Of a stretch of 64,000 bases of DNA, positions 1 through 9,653 are shown piece by piece. The notes beneath the pieces are model-generated. The model was not told the DNA's origin. It saw nothing but the letters and a program-made list of their open reading frames with translations, and made no database searches. Position numbers and translations under genes: made by a program. Every line of letters starts with the position of its first letter. The first letter of the stretch is position 1. This DNA is from Janthinobacterium lividum (GTDB lineage: Bacteria > Pseudomonadota > Gammaproteobacteria > Burkholderiales > Burkholderiaceae_D). Location: the NCBI RefSeq assembly GCF_023509035.1, contig NZ_CP075583.1, positions 5,270,001 to 5,334,000 of the forward strand, written 5' to 3'.

Positions 1-1088
1 CGCACCTCCGCGATGCGGTCCACGTACGAGGCCCAGCTCTCGTTGCCCAGCGATCCCAGGTAGGAACCCAGCGAAGCGGACGGCAGGCGCTTGTCATGCT
101 GGTCCGTGTGCGAATAGCCGGCGCTTGCCGTCAGCTTGATCCATGGATTGTCCTGCGGCGCGTACTGCCACTTCACGGAATAGGTGTCGTCGTCCTGGTC
201 GCGGTAAACGGCCTTACGCTGCCACGCTTCTTCCAGGCCATACTTCTTGATTTCCGCATCGGTAGGCGTAGGCACGTCCTCGCCCATGGCGGCGAACGGG
301 CCCCAACCCGTGCTGCCGCTCTTCATGGCCGTCAGGGTCAGCAGTTGCTCCGGCGTCAGGCGAATATTCAGCTTCGCCAAGCTCGATGGCGCGTCGATGG
401 CGGAAAAACGGAATGGCTTGCCATCGGGTTTACGCAAATCGTCCGACTTGCGCTGCGTGGTGAAGGCCATCGCATCGAAGCGGCCATCTGCGCTGCGGCC
501 GTACACGGCCACGGTGGCGTCGTTTTCCGCATTGTTCGAGTGGCGCGAATACTTCAGCATGGCGCCCACGTTCTCGCCGCCTTCCAGCAGGTCTTGCGCA
601 TCCTTGGTCTCGACCGTGATGACGCCGCCGAAGCCGCCATTACCGTACAAGCTTGTGTGCGCACCCTTGTTGACCTCGATCTGCTTGATCAATTCCGGCT
701 CGATGAAGATGGAACCCTGGCGGTATTTTTCAAAGCCCTTGGGCACGCCGTCGAGAATGACTTTCACGTCCTGCACTTTATTGAAGCCCCAGATATTGAG
801 GCTCTGGCCACTGGGACGGGCCGTGCCGGCCAGGTCCACGCCGGGCAAGGTGTCGAGCAAGGAGGCGACATTGTCGGCCTGCTGGCGTTCGATGTCGGCG
901 CTGCTGATATACGAGCGTCCGGCCGTGCCGGCGCTGATGGCGTCGCCAAACACGCTGATGGCGGGCATCTGCACCGCATCGGCCTTATCGGCCATCGCTG
1001 CCGCCCACGCATGGCCATGCGCGCCGCCCAATGCCAGCGCCAGCGCGGCGGCCAGCGGGGTCAATCCTTGTTTGCTGCTGCTCTTCAT
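1..1088 (-). CDS. TonB-dependent receptor, heme/hemoglobin type (N-terminal part)
   Basis: Outer-membrane active transporter whose 3' end lies beyond the window; about 362 residues are visible. The protein starts MKSSSKQG and has a signal peptide ending near AWAAA. A TonB-box-like ISVFGDA follows, then a plug domain with LLDTLPGVD, ILDGVP, and GNGGFGGVI followed by TKDA. The GFGGVI/TKDA pattern is typical of heme and hemoglobin receptors, so iron-source uptake is the best guess; the substrate is inferred. A Fur-like palindrome lies about 217 bp upstream, in the gap behind the FGGY kinase gene. No heme-handling genes are visible in the window. Confidence 0.75.
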   Translation of the reverse strand, partial: MKSSSKQGLTPLAAALALALGGAHGHAWAAAMADKADAVQMPAISVFGDAISAGTAGRSYISSADIERQQADNVASLLDTLPGVDLAGTARPSGQSLNIWGFNKVQDVKVILDGVPKGFEKYRQGSIFIEPELIKQIEVNKGAHTSLYGNGGFGGVITVETKDAQDLLEGGENVGAMLKYSRHSNNAENDATVAVYGRSADGRFDAMAFTTQRKSDDLRKPDGKPFRFSAIDAPSSLAKLNIRLTPEQLLTLTAMKSGSTGWGPFAAMGEDVPTPTDAEIKKYGLEEAWQRKAVYRDQDDDTYSVKWQYAPQDNPWIKLTASAGYSHTDQHDKRLPSASLGSYLGSLGNESWASYVDRIAEV

Positions 1089-1304
1089 CGCTATCCTTGC
1101 CTGGGTTTGCTTACTGCTTGATACTGATGGAATGAAAAAATGCTGGGGCAGAGAAAAGCGGTGCACGATCAAGCGGCGGCATTGAAGGAACCGTTGCGGC
1201 GGAACTCTGCCCGCGCCGAAACGCCGCCAGCGCATGGCCAGCGGCGCACTGCAGTCACTGGGATAAGTTGCCTTAGTGAAATGCGGAACACATCATATGA
1301 TGAA

Positions 1305-1319
1305 TGCGAATGATTCGCA
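1305..1319. promoter_or_regulatory. Fur-box-like palindrome
   Basis: TGCGAA-TGA-TTCGCA is a perfect 6+6 inverted repeat in the spacer between the TonB receptor start (1088) and the FGGY kinase stop (1338). It resembles the GAATGATTC core of proteobacterial Fur sites. Its place upstream of an iron-type receptor fits iron repression, but binding is inferred. Confidence 0.45.
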
Positions 1320-1337
1320 ATCCGATTTAAAGGGTAG

Positions 1338-2915
1338 CTATTCCGGATAGCCTGTGATGTCGGCGATTTCTCGGTACAGGGGCTGCAGCCGCGCATACAT
1401 CTTGCTGTACACGCGCCGGTACAACTGCTCGTAGATTTTGCGGTGCTCGGGATGCGGCTGGAATAGCTTGCCCTTGCGCGTCATGGCTTGCACGGCGGCG
1501 GGAAAGTCCGCATGCCAGCCCAGGCCCACGGCGGCGGCGATGGCCGCACCCAGGCCAGAACTTTCATACACGTGGGCGCGCGCGGCGGGCAAACCGAAGA
1601 TGTCGGCCGTCAGCTGCATGGCCGCATCGCTCTGCGAACCGCCGCCCGCGATGCGCAGCTCCGTGATGGCGATGCCGCTGCGCTGCTCGATGCGCTCCTT
1701 GCCTTCGCGCAGCGCGTACGCAAGCCCTTCGAGGATGGCGCGGTAGATGTGCGCGCGCGTGTGCACGTCGCCAAAGCCGATCATGGCGCCCTTCGCTTCC
1801 GGTCCCGGCACCTTGATGCCGGGACTCCAGTACGGCTGCAGCATCAGCCCCATGGAACCGGGCGGCACGGCCTCGACCAGGCGGTCGAACAGCGCTTCGG
1901 CGGACAAGCCCGTACCATCTTCGGCGGCCGCCGCCCGTTCGCGGTCGCCGAACTGCTCCTTGAACCAGTTGACCATCCAATAGCCGCGGAAAATCTGCAC
2001 CTCCGTGCTGTAGGCGCCCGGCATGGCGGCCGGATACGGCGGAATGAAGCGCGTCACTTCCACATACTTGCGGTTGGTCGTATTGATGGTGGCCGTGGTG
2101 CCGTAGCTCAGGCACGCCACATGCGGCTCGACGCAGCCGGCGCCCAGCACTTCGCACGCCTTGTCGGCGGCGGCCGCCAGCAGCGGCGTGCCTTCCGGGA
2201 TGCCCGTCGCCGCAGCGGCCGCCCTGGTGATGGCGCCCATGCGCGTGCCCGGGGTCACCAGCTCGGGCAGCATGGAGGGTTTCACTGCAAGCGCCTGCCA
2301 CTTCCAGTCGAAGCGCCCGGCCCAGGCGTGGCGCTTGTAATCGAACGGAATATACGCCACTTGCGATCCTGTCGAATCGACGTAGCGCCCGCAGAGGCGG
2401 TGATTCAAAAAACCCGACAGCAGCAGGAATTTGTGCGTACGGCGCCAGATGTCGGGCTGGTGCGCGCTAATCCAGTTGATCTCGGCCTCACGACGGAAAT
2501 ATGTGATCGTGCCATCGAGGCGCATGGCGCGGAAGGCGGCGCGCCACCACGGCGCCAGTTGCGGGATGTCGCGCGTGCTGCGCTGGTCTAGCCAGGTAAT
2601 GGCGGGCCGCAAGGGTGCGCCATGTTCATCCACGTTGACCACCGTGCCGCGCTGCGTCGTCACGGCCACGCCTGCGACCGACGATTTTTCAATGACGGTG
2701 CCGCGCCACAGCTGCTGGCACGCTTCGCACACGGCTTGCCAGTAGCCGTCGGCGTCGTGCTCGGCCCAGCCGGGGTGCTCCGAGTAATACGCTTCCAGGA
2801 ACACTTGCGCCTTGGCCGCCAACATCCCCTCCCGGTCGAACAGCAGCGCGCGCACGCTTTGCGTGCCATTGTCGATGGCAAGAATGTACGGCCCCTGGCC
2901 GGATACGCTCGCCAT
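1338..2915 (-). CDS. FGGY-family carbohydrate kinase
   Basis: ATP-dependent sugar/polyol kinase of 525 aa, a normal length for the family. The N-terminal phosphate-binding motif DNGTQSVR lies near residue 15 and the C-terminal FGGY signature reads GGGSQSDA then SSGLGAA. ATG 2915 was chosen because the family N-terminus (YILAIDNGT) begins directly after it; the open frame runs farther upstream but there overlaps the small gene ending at 2920. It is the last gene of an operon with a GlpD-like dehydrogenase and an AGPS-like oxidase, suggesting phosphorylation of glycerol or a related polyol. The exact substrate cannot be read from sequence; glycerol kinase, xylulokinase or an uncharacterised FGGY subgroup are possible. 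Confidence 0.85.
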   Translation of the reverse strand: MASVSGQGPYILAIDNGTQSVRALLFDREGMLAAKAQVFLEAYYSEHPGWAEHDADGYWQAVCEACQQLWRGTVIEKSSVAGVAVTTQRGTVVNVDEHGAPLRPAITWLDQRSTRDIPQLAPWWRAAFRAMRLDGTITYFRREAEINWISAHQPDIWRRTHKFLLLSGFLNHRLCGRYVDSTGSQVAYIPFDYKRHAWAGRFDWKWQALAVKPSMLPELVTPGTRMGAITRAAAAATGIPEGTPLLAAAADKACEVLGAGCVEPHVACLSYGTTATINTTNRKYVEVTRFIPPYPAAMPGAYSTEVQIFRGYWMVNWFKEQFGDRERAAAAEDGTGLSAEALFDRLVEAVPPGSMGLMLQPYWSPGIKVPGPEAKGAMIGFGDVHTRAHIYRAILEGLAYALREGKERIEQRSGIAITELRIAGGGSQSDAAMQLTADIFGLPAARAHVYESSGLGAAIAAAVGLGWHADFPAAVQAMTRKGKLFQPHPEHRKIYEQLYRRVYSKMYARLQPLYREIADITGYPE

Positions 2916-2919
2916 GGCC

Positions 2920-3240
2920 TCAGCCCAGGCTGGCCAGCGCGGCGCGCAGCGCTTGCAGCAGCGCTTGCGGATCCTTGTCCGGCTGCGCGCTGAAGACGGG
3001 CGCTTCCCAGTCCTGCCCCCGCACGGCCACCACGCGCAAGCGCCCCTGTGCATTCCAGGCCGGATACCAGCCCGCGTCGACAATGTCGCCATTCGCACAC
3101 GTGATTTGCAGCAGGTCTTCTCCCAGGTCGTCGACGAGGGCATCTACGGGCTGGCGCAAGTCCAGCGGCGACAGGCTATCGTAGGTGATGCGGGCGTCGC
3201 CCAGCGCCAGGGGCAGGCCAAACAGGGTGGTCTCGATGAT
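2920..3240 (-). CDS. small conserved-looking operon protein, start codon unclear
   Basis: An open frame of up to 106 aa lies between glpD (stop 3271) and the kinase (start 2915), ending 4 bp before the kinase ATG. It reads ETTLFGLPLALGDARIT then an acidic, soluble-looking body with DAGWYPAWN and a leucine-rich end. No ATG, GTG or TTG lies between the upstream in-frame stop and an internal TTG at 3159. A good Shine-Dalgarno (AGAGGAG) sits just before two ATC codons (3240 and 3237). Either the gene starts at ATC, starts late at TTG 3159 (79 aa), or the ATG was lost by mutation or base-calling. I do not recognise the family. Confidence 0.5.
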   Translation of the reverse strand: MIETTLFGLPLALGDARITYDSLSPLDLRQPVDALVDDLGEDLLQITCANGDIVDAGWYPAWNAQGRLRVVAVRGQDWEAPVFSAQPDKDPQALLQALRAALASLG

Positions 3241-3270
3241 GCTCTCCTCTTGTTTATTCTTATGCTTGTT

Positions 3271-4839
3271 TCATTCGCCTTGCGGCACGCTGTAATGGCG
3301 GCGCCACAGGGCCAGGTAGCGCGCCTGTTCCGCATCCCAGCGTACATCATCCCAGCCCAGTTCATCCTGGCAGATGGCGCGCAAGCGCGGCATGATAGCA
3401 AGTGCGCCGCCAGCTAGTTGCAAACCGAGGCGCGTGCGCCGCAGCAGCAGGTCGTCCAGGTACTGCACGTCCTCGTTGCGCGCGCCCCAGCGCAGCTGTG
3501 CCCACAGGGTCTGCGTGCCGGGAATCTGCTCCAGTTCGCCGTCCTGCGCCGCCTCGCACAGGGCTTGCGCGGCCGCGCCATGACGCCCCAGCAGCCGTTC
3601 GCGCTGTTCGCCATCGAGCAGCAAGGCCTTGCCCGACAAGGGAGGCGTGGCGTCGAAAATCGGCAAGGGGCGCAAATCCGCCTGCCAGCCCGGCAGCAGC
3701 GGCGCGGCGCGGCGCAATGCGTCGAGGGCGATCACGCGAAACGTCGTCAGCTTGCCGCCCGCCACCGTGAGCAAACCGTTTTCCAGCCATAGCGCATGTT
3801 CGCGCGCTTCCTTCGACGGGTCAAGCTGTCCGCTGCCGATCACGGGACGCACGCCGGCAAACGTGGCCAGCACATCGTCGTCGCCCAGCGCCAGTTGCGG
3901 GAACTGCCAGCGCAGTGCCGCCAGCAGATATGCAAATTCGCCGCGTGTGATGGCCGGTTCCAGGTCCAGGCTGGCGCCGTGGTCGACATCGGTGGTGCCC
4001 ACCAGGGTCACGCCCTCCCAAGGATACGCAAACACGGGGCGGCCATCGTGCGGGTGCATCAGGCTGACGGCTTGCGCCAGCGGCAGGCGCCAGGCCGGCA
4101 GCAGCAGATGGCTGCCACGCAAGGGCCGCAGTTTCGGTTTTTCTCCCACCTGGCCGCGCAAGGCGTCGGCCCAGGCGCCCGTGGCGCTGATCACCAGGCG
4201 CGCGCGCACCGTTGGCTTTTCGCCGCCGACGCCATCGATCAAGGTGGCACCGACGACCCGCTGCCCCTCTCGCAGCAGCGATGCCACGCCCAGGTAATTG
4301 ACGGCCACGCCGCCATGGCGGCGCGCCTCCTGCAGCACGCGCAGCACAAGGCGCGCATCGTCCGTCTTGGCGTCCTGGTACAACATGCCGCCCTGCAGGT
4401 CTTCGCGCCGGATGTGCGGCGCCAGCATGGTAAAGTCCGCCGCATCCACATAGCGGCGCGCGCGCCGGCCCGCCATCACGTCATAGATCGCCAGGCCCAG
4501 CATGAACTGGCGCCGGCCCGGCTTCCTGCCGGTGTAATCGCCAAAGGCGAAGCCCTGCGGCTCGACCAGCCCGGCCGCATCCGTCAGCAAGGCTTGCCGC
4601 TCATGCACCGACTCGCGCGTCATCGCGAACTGTCCCTGCTTCAGGTAGCGCAAGCCGCCGTGCACCAGCTTCGAGGAGCGGCTCGACGTACCCCAGGCGA
4701 AATCGCGCTGCTCCACCAGCAGCGCCTTCAAGCCGCGCCGCGCCGCTTCCAGCAGGATGCCGGCGCCCGTGATGCCGCCGCCGACGATCAGCACATCCCA
4801 GTTGCGCGCCAGGAGGCCAGGCAGCTCCGCCCTGTTCAC
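3271..4839 (-). CDS. glpD: FAD-dependent glycerol-3-phosphate dehydrogenase family (GlpD-like)
   Basis: Membrane-associated flavoprotein of 522 aa that would oxidise glycerol-3-phosphate (or a related polyol phosphate) to the ketone, passing electrons to quinone. Visible features are the dinucleotide motif VGGGITGAG at residues 18-26, the GlpD signature SSRSSKLVHGGLRYL near residues 52-66, GTTDVDHG, and GVRPVIGSG followed by AGGKLTTFR. Translation starts at GTG 4839, overlapping the stop of the upstream FAD oxidase by four bases (GTGA), so the two are translationally coupled. The operon is unlike classic glpFKD, so the physiological substrate may not be plain glycerol-3-phosphate. Confidence 0.82.
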   Translation of the reverse strand: MNRAELPGLLARNWDVLIVGGGITGAGILLEAARRGLKALLVEQRDFAWGTSSRSSKLVHGGLRYLKQGQFAMTRESVHERQALLTDAAGLVEPQGFAFGDYTGRKPGRRQFMLGLAIYDVMAGRRARRYVDAADFTMLAPHIRREDLQGGMLYQDAKTDDARLVLRVLQEARRHGGVAVNYLGVASLLREGQRVVGATLIDGVGGEKPTVRARLVISATGAWADALRGQVGEKPKLRPLRGSHLLLPAWRLPLAQAVSLMHPHDGRPVFAYPWEGVTLVGTTDVDHGASLDLEPAITRGEFAYLLAALRWQFPQLALGDDDVLATFAGVRPVIGSGQLDPSKEAREHALWLENGLLTVAGGKLTTFRVIALDALRRAAPLLPGWQADLRPLPIFDATPPLSGKALLLDGEQRERLLGRHGAAAQALCEAAQDGELEQIPGTQTLWAQLRWGARNEDVQYLDDLLLRRTRLGLQLAGGALAIMPRLRAICQDELGWDDVRWDAEQARYLALWRRHYSVPQGE

Positions 4840-6452
4840 AAGCCGCCTCCGAGGTCAGACAGCAGTTTGCCGGGATTCATCATGCCCTGCGGGTCGAAGT
4901 GGCGCAGCAGCGCGCGCATGGCCGCAATGCCCAGCTCTCCCTTTTCCGCCACCAGCCACGGCGCGTGGTCGGTGCCCACGCCGTGCTGATGGCTGATGGT
5001 GCCGCCGTTGGCGACGATGGCGGCACTGGCCGCGTCTTTCAAGGTACGCCAGCGCGCCATGTTTTCTTCAAAGGTGGGCGCCAGCCGGTACACATAGGTG
5101 GTGTAGACACTGGCGCCCTGTGCGTACACGTGCGACAAATGCGTGTACGCATGGACCTGCTCACCGTGCTGCGCCAGCGCGCTGGCGCCCGCCTGCTCCA
5201 GCGCCACCATCATCGTCGTGACGCGCGGCCAGTCGACGGCCGTTTCCACCGTGTCGATGACGTAGCCGTGTTCCCAGGCGCCGTTGCGCAGGTAAACGTT
5301 GCGAAAGCGTCCCTGCTTCCATTTGTCGCCCATGCGGCGTCCCACGTGCACGCCCCTGTGCCGCCGCGCCAGTGACAGGGCACCGCGCAGGGCCGCGCGC
5401 GCCGGCCCGGTTTCTCCGCTGACGCCCACCATCAGCATGCACTTGCCTTCGCCGCAGCCGCGCAGGGACAAATAGCGCTCCAGCAGTCCCACCAGTCTCT
5501 TGTGGCCGGCCAGGGTCAGCATGGTTTGCGTCTCCAGCGCGTTCGACAGGCGCAGCATGCACAGGGGCAGGCGTGACTGGGCCAGCGCCCGCACGGCCGC
5601 CTGCGCCTGGTCCCAGCCAGCGAAAAACACGGCGTGGAACGCTTCATAAGGCGGCAGCGGCGAGACGCGCACGGTCGCCTGCGTCAGGATGCCCAGCCGC
5701 CCTTCGGAACCGAGCACCATTTCGCGCAGGTCGATGCCGGCCGCCGAGGCGGGAAAGGTGGGGATGTTCAAGGTGCCGGCCGGCGTTTCCAATTCGCCGC
5801 CCGCGAACAGCTGCTCAATGCGGCCATAGCGCAAGGATTGCTGGCCCGACGAGCGCGTGGCGATCCAGCCGCCCAGGGTGGAATATTCGAACGACTGCGG
5901 ATAGTGGCCCAGGGTGTAGCCCTGCGTGCGCAGCTGCGCTTCCAGGTCGGGACCATACACGCCCGCGCCGAACGTGGCCAGCTGCGCTTCGCGGTCCAGG
6001 TGACCCAGCGCGCACAGGCGCACGAGGCTGAGCGCCAGCACGGGACGCGGCCCCGCCGCCACCGTCAGGTGCCCGGCCACGCTGGTGCCGCCGCCATGCG
6101 GGATGACGGCCACGCACGCCTGGCGCGCATACGCGAGCAGCTGGCGCACCTGCAGCGCGCTGTCGGGAAAGGCCACGCCGTCGGGCACCGCGCCGATGCG
6201 GCCATGACGCAGCTTGAACCAGTCGGGCAGGCTATGACCAAGCGCATGGCGCACGCGCGTGGCAGGCTCGGTGTCGATCAGCGGATGCGGCGCCAGGCGC
6301 GAGGCGGGCACTCGCGCGCAGGCGTCGTCGAAGGTGGCGTCAAGCATGGGGCTGCCCGGTCCCAGGCGCTCGCCCAGGAAGGCCAGCGCCTCGTCACTGA
6401 GCGCATAGGTGATGCTCTCGTCTCCCCAGCCATTCCAGCGTTGCATCGACAT
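4836..6452 (-). CDS. FAD-binding oxidase, alkyldihydroxyacetonephosphate synthase-like
   Basis: A 538 aa flavoprotein of the PCMH/FAD-oxidase superfamily. The FAD-binding segment contains PHGGGTSVAGH near residue 118 and QSFEYSTLGGWIATRSSGQQS, a pattern characteristic of alkyl-DHAP synthase-like proteins. The C-terminal FAD-oxidase domain ends with HQHGVGTDHA and FDPQGMMNPGKLL. It is the first gene of the operon with GlpD, the small protein and the FGGY kinase, and is divergent from a frameshifted AraC regulator. AGPS proteins make ether lipids in eukaryotes; the bacterial role in such operons is unclear. Catabolism of a glycerol ether or other polyol derivative is an inference. Confidence 0.75.
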   Translation of the reverse strand: MSMQRWNGWGDESITYALSDEALAFLGERLGPGSPMLDATFDDACARVPASRLAPHPLIDTEPATRVRHALGHSLPDWFKLRHGRIGAVPDGVAFPDSALQVRQLLAYARQACVAVIPHGGGTSVAGHLTVAAGPRPVLALSLVRLCALGHLDREAQLATFGAGVYGPDLEAQLRTQGYTLGHYPQSFEYSTLGGWIATRSSGQQSLRYGRIEQLFAGGELETPAGTLNIPTFPASAAGIDLREMVLGSEGRLGILTQATVRVSPLPPYEAFHAVFFAGWDQAQAAVRALAQSRLPLCMLRLSNALETQTMLTLAGHKRLVGLLERYLSLRGCGEGKCMLMVGVSGETGPARAALRGALSLARRHRGVHVGRRMGDKWKQGRFRNVYLRNGAWEHGYVIDTVETAVDWPRVTTMMVALEQAGASALAQHGEQVHAYTHLSHVYAQGASVYTTYVYRLAPTFEENMARWRTLKDAASAAIVANGGTISHQHGVGTDHAPWLVAEKGELGIAAMRALLRHFDPQGMMNPGKLLSDLGGGL

Positions 6453-6573
6453 CCCCTCTTATTGGTCCAGTTGCGCGCCACGGCGGCTTGCTATACTGTC
6501 CTTGCCTTCTCAACAGCATATGCCGCCACAGGCCAAGGGTATTGGTTTTTCATGACAATCGCATTGTTCCATC

Positions 6574-7658
6574 ATGACAAGTACTGACGGCCGGGTCGCC
6601 GGCGCCTATCTGCAGCCGCTGCTGGAAGCGGCGGGCGCGCACGGCATCTCAGCTGCCGTCCTGGCGCAGGCGGCCGGCTTGGCGCCGCACAGCCTGGAAG
6701 CGTCCGCGCCCAGCTTGGCCTTGGCCGCGCGCGACTACGTGTGCCTGCTCGATGCGGGCGCGCGGCTGGCGGGCGATGCGCATTTCGGCCTGCACGTGGG
6801 CCAGCGCGTGCGCATGGGCACCTACAGTGCGTATGGTTTGATTTTACTCAGTTGCAGCAACGTGGGCCAGGCGCTGGAACAGACGGCCCGCTACGAACGG
6901 CTGGCGCATGACCTGGGGCGCTCGACCCTGCAGCGCGATGGCGCCGTCGCGCATTACCGCTGGACCAGCAACTACCCGGGCGCCAGCCGGCACCTGGTCG
7001 ACAGCGTCTTTGCCGGCATCCGCGTGTGCGGCGACTGGCTGGCCGGCATGCCGCTGCCGCCGGCCCGCCTGGCGTTTTACCCACGATGGCGGCGGCGACT
7101 TGCTGCACCATGCGACGCACCGCGACGAATACGTGCGCGTGCTGGGCAGCCTGCCCACCTTCGGCGCGGACGCCAACACGGCCACCTTCGACGCGCAATT
7201 ACTGGACTGGCCCGTGCCGGAACGCCGACGTCAGCCTGTACCCCGTGCTGTGCCAGCATGCGGAACAATTGCTGACACAGCGCCAGGCCGCAGCGGAGAC
7301 GAGCGGCGGCGCCATCGACGCGCAAGTCCACGCGGCCATCGTGGCAGGCTTGCGCCAGGGTTCGGCGCGGCTGGCCACCGTTGCCGCCGCACTGGCCGTA
7401 ACGCCGCGCACCTTGCAGCGCAAGCTGGCCGACGCGGGCACCAGCTTCCAGGCCCTGCTGGACCAGGCCAGGTACGGCCTGGCGCGCGATTATCTGCGCG
7501 AGCCGGATTTGTCGCTGGTCGACATCGCCTTTCTGCTCGGCTACCAGGAACAAAGCGCCTTCAACCACGCGTTTCGTACCTGGGCGGGTACCAATCCTGG
7601 CGCGTGGCGCTTGCAGGAAATGCTTGACAGGCAGCTTGACAGGCAGCAAGCCGTTTAG
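6574..7658 (+). pseudogene. AraC-family regulator, two +1 frameshifts
   Basis: An AraC/XylS regulator with an N-terminal arabinose-binding-like domain and a C-terminal two-helix HTH (TVAAALAVTPRTLQRKL, then DIAFLLGYQEQSAFNHAF). It is divergent from the AGPS/GlpD/kinase operon, which it probably controls. The reading frame breaks twice. One extra T in the TTTT run at 7075-7078 moves LAF out of frame with THDGGGDLL. One extra G in CCGG at about 7217-7220 precedes NADVSLYP. With both bases removed, one protein of about 360 aa results. The two breaks are single-base, so indel errors are as likely as a true pseudogene. Confidence 0.8.
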
Positions 7659-7750
7659 GCGTGCGCGGGGCATGCGCGACCCGTTTTCTGGCTATACTGG
7701 CATAGTCTGACTTCCCACGATCACTCCAACCCGCAATGCAAAGGATTAAT

Positions 7751-8533
7751 ATGCAACTCAAAGACAAAGTCGCACTGATTACCGGCGCCGCCAGTGGTAT
7801 CGGCAAGGAAATGGCTATTGAATATGCGAAACAAGGCGCTAAGGTGGTCATCGCCGACCTGGCCCTGGAAGCGGCCAGCAAGACGGCCGAGGAAATCAAG
7901 CAATCGGGCGGCCAGGCATTTGCCGTCGCCATGGATGTCTCCAGCGAAGCGCAGGTCGACCAGGGCGTGGCGGATGCCGTGGCCCACTTCGGCGGCGTCG
8001 ATATTCTGATCAGCAATGCGGGCATCCAGATCATCAGCCCCGTCGTCGACTACCCGTTCGATCAATGGAAGAAGATGCTGGCCATACACCTGGACGGCGC
8101 CTTCCTCACCACGCGCGCCTGCATGCGTGAAATGATCAAGGCCGGCCGCGGCGGCGCCATCATCTACATGGGTTCCGTGCATTCACACGAAGGCTCGCCG
8201 TTCAAGAGCGCCTATGTGGCCGCCAAGCACGGTTTGCTGGGCCTGGCCAAGGTGGTGGCCAAGGAAGGTGCAAAGGATGGCATCCGCGCCAACGTCATCT
8301 GTCCCGGCTTCGTGCGCACGCCGCTGGTCGACAAGCAAATCCCCGAACAGGCGGCCCAGTTGAAGATCACGGAAGAGGAAGTGATCAAGAATGTGATGCT
8401 GAAGGAAACCATCGACGGTGAATTCACTACCACGCAAGACGTTGCGCAAACGGCCATCTTCCTGGCAGCCTTCCCATCGAACGCCTTGAGCGGACAATCG
8501 ATCGTCGTCAGCCACGGCTGGCACATGCAATAA
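7751..8533 (+). CDS. 3-hydroxybutyrate dehydrogenase (SDR family)
   Basis: Short-chain dehydrogenase of 260 aa, the usual length for D-3-hydroxybutyrate dehydrogenase, oxidising 3-hydroxybutyrate to acetoacetate with NAD. Features are the Rossmann motif TGAASGIG near residues 10-17, NAGIQ, catalytic Ser in [12 protein letters not shown], and YVAAKHG (catalytic Tyr and Lys). The C-terminal GWHMQ is typical of this enzyme. The second ATG (7751) was chosen because AAGGA sits six bases upstream; the first ATG (7736) would add five residues. It fits turnover of polyhydroxybutyrate. A hairpin (8549-8556 with 8563-8570) follows the stop. Confidence 0.88.
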   Translation: MQLKDKVALITGAASGIGKEMAIEYAKQGAKVVIADLALEAASKTAEEIKQSGGQAFAVAMDVSSEAQVDQGVADAVAHFGGVDILISNAGIQIISPVVDYPFDQWKKMLAIHLDGAFLTTRACMREMIKAGRGGAIIYMGSVHSHEGSPFKSAYVAAKHGLLGLAKVVAKEGAKDGIRANVICPGFVRTPLVDKQIPEQAAQLKITEEEVIKNVMLKETIDGEFTTTQDVAQTAIFLAAFPSNALSGQSIVVSHGWHMQ

Positions 8534-8594
8534 GACGTAACGTTTCCGGCAGGCGGCACCGTCCGCCTGCATCACCGTATCCGAAAGTTCCCAA

Positions 8595-9443
8595 TTGCAA
8601 GACAACACTTACCGCCACCCGCGCGCGGGCTGGCCGGGGCGTCTGTTTGCCGCGCTCGCCAATTGCACGCATTTCGCCAACGTGCGCCAGGCGATCATGG
8701 CCCGCCTGCCCTTCCTGACACTGCACAGCGACGTGCGCGACGTCGTCTACGTGAGCTGGCTGGTCGACGCTGCTGCCGCGCAGCAATTGCTGCCAGCCGG
8801 CGTGACCTTGTGGCAGCGTGGCGGCAAGACGCCATTTACCGTGCTGACCTACCGCCACGGGCATTTCGGCCCTGCCCTGCTGGGCCCATTACGTAAGCTG
8901 CTGCCGTCCCCCCTGCAAAGCAACTGGCGTTTCTACTTGGACCACACGCCGCCGGGCGCGCCGAACGTTCCTTGCGTGTATTTTCTGAAAAACATCATGG
9001 ATAGCTTGCCACACGCGCTGAGTACGCGACTGTTCAGCGACATCTTGCCGACCCACCTGGCGAACTCCATGACGCTGGAGGTCAGCGCCACGCAAGCCCG
9101 CTGCACGATTGCACCGGGCGCCGGCAGCGCGCCCGCGCTGGAGGTGCAGGCAGACATCACAGCGGACCATCGCCTCGACGAAGACTGGCAGCAGCTATTC
9201 GGCAACTGGCACGATGCCGTCGCCTTCCTCGCTTGCCAGGATGCGGCCACTGCGCACGTGCCGCGCAACGGCAAGCTGGTCTTCGGGGAAATCGACCTGC
9301 CAGTTGATCTGGATCAAGTGCAAGCGCTGACTGCCTTGCGCGCCGACTGCGGCTTGCTGGCGCAGTTACCGCCCGTGTCCAAGCCGTTTGCCTTTCTCGT
9401 GCCCAAGGTTGCCTTCAAGGCGTTGTCAGAGCGCCTGCTGTAG
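8595..9443 (+). CDS. DUF2071 family protein
   Basis: A 282 aa soluble protein of the DUF2071 (YqjF-like, acetoacetate-decarboxylase-fold) family, recognised from PFLTLHSDVRDVVYVSWLVD and the following pattern LLPAG-TLW. Function is unknown for most members. The start is uncertain: TTG 8595 has only a weak GAAAG upstream, while ATG 8697 would remove 34 residues and begin at MARLPFLTL, just ahead of the conserved region. It follows the hydroxybutyrate dehydrogenase on the same strand, separated by a small hairpin, so co-transcription is possible but not certain. Confidence 0.65.
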   Translation: MQDNTYRHPRAGWPGRLFAALANCTHFANVRQAIMARLPFLTLHSDVRDVVYVSWLVDAAAAQQLLPAGVTLWQRGGKTPFTVLTYRHGHFGPALLGPLRKLLPSPLQSNWRFYLDHTPPGAPNVPCVYFLKNIMDSLPHALSTRLFSDILPTHLANSMTLEVSATQARCTIAPGAGSAPALEVQADITADHRLDEDWQQLFGNWHDAVAFLACQDAATAHVPRNGKLVFGEIDLPVDLDQVQALTALRADCGLLAQLPPVSKPFAFLVPKVAFKALSERLL

Positions 9444-9653
9444 CGCGGCGCTCCGGCGCATGCAAGGGCGTGACCGGGCCTGCGGGTACAGGGCGGATGC
9501 CTGCGCCGCCTGCTGGCGGGCTTGGCGCGCACGGACATGTAGCCGACAGCCACGCCGTCCGCCGCCACCGGCGTCACGTTCACCAGCACCCCGTAATCTG
9601 AAGATATTGCAGGTGGCGCGTGGCCTCAGGGGATGGCGAGAGCGAGAGCAATA

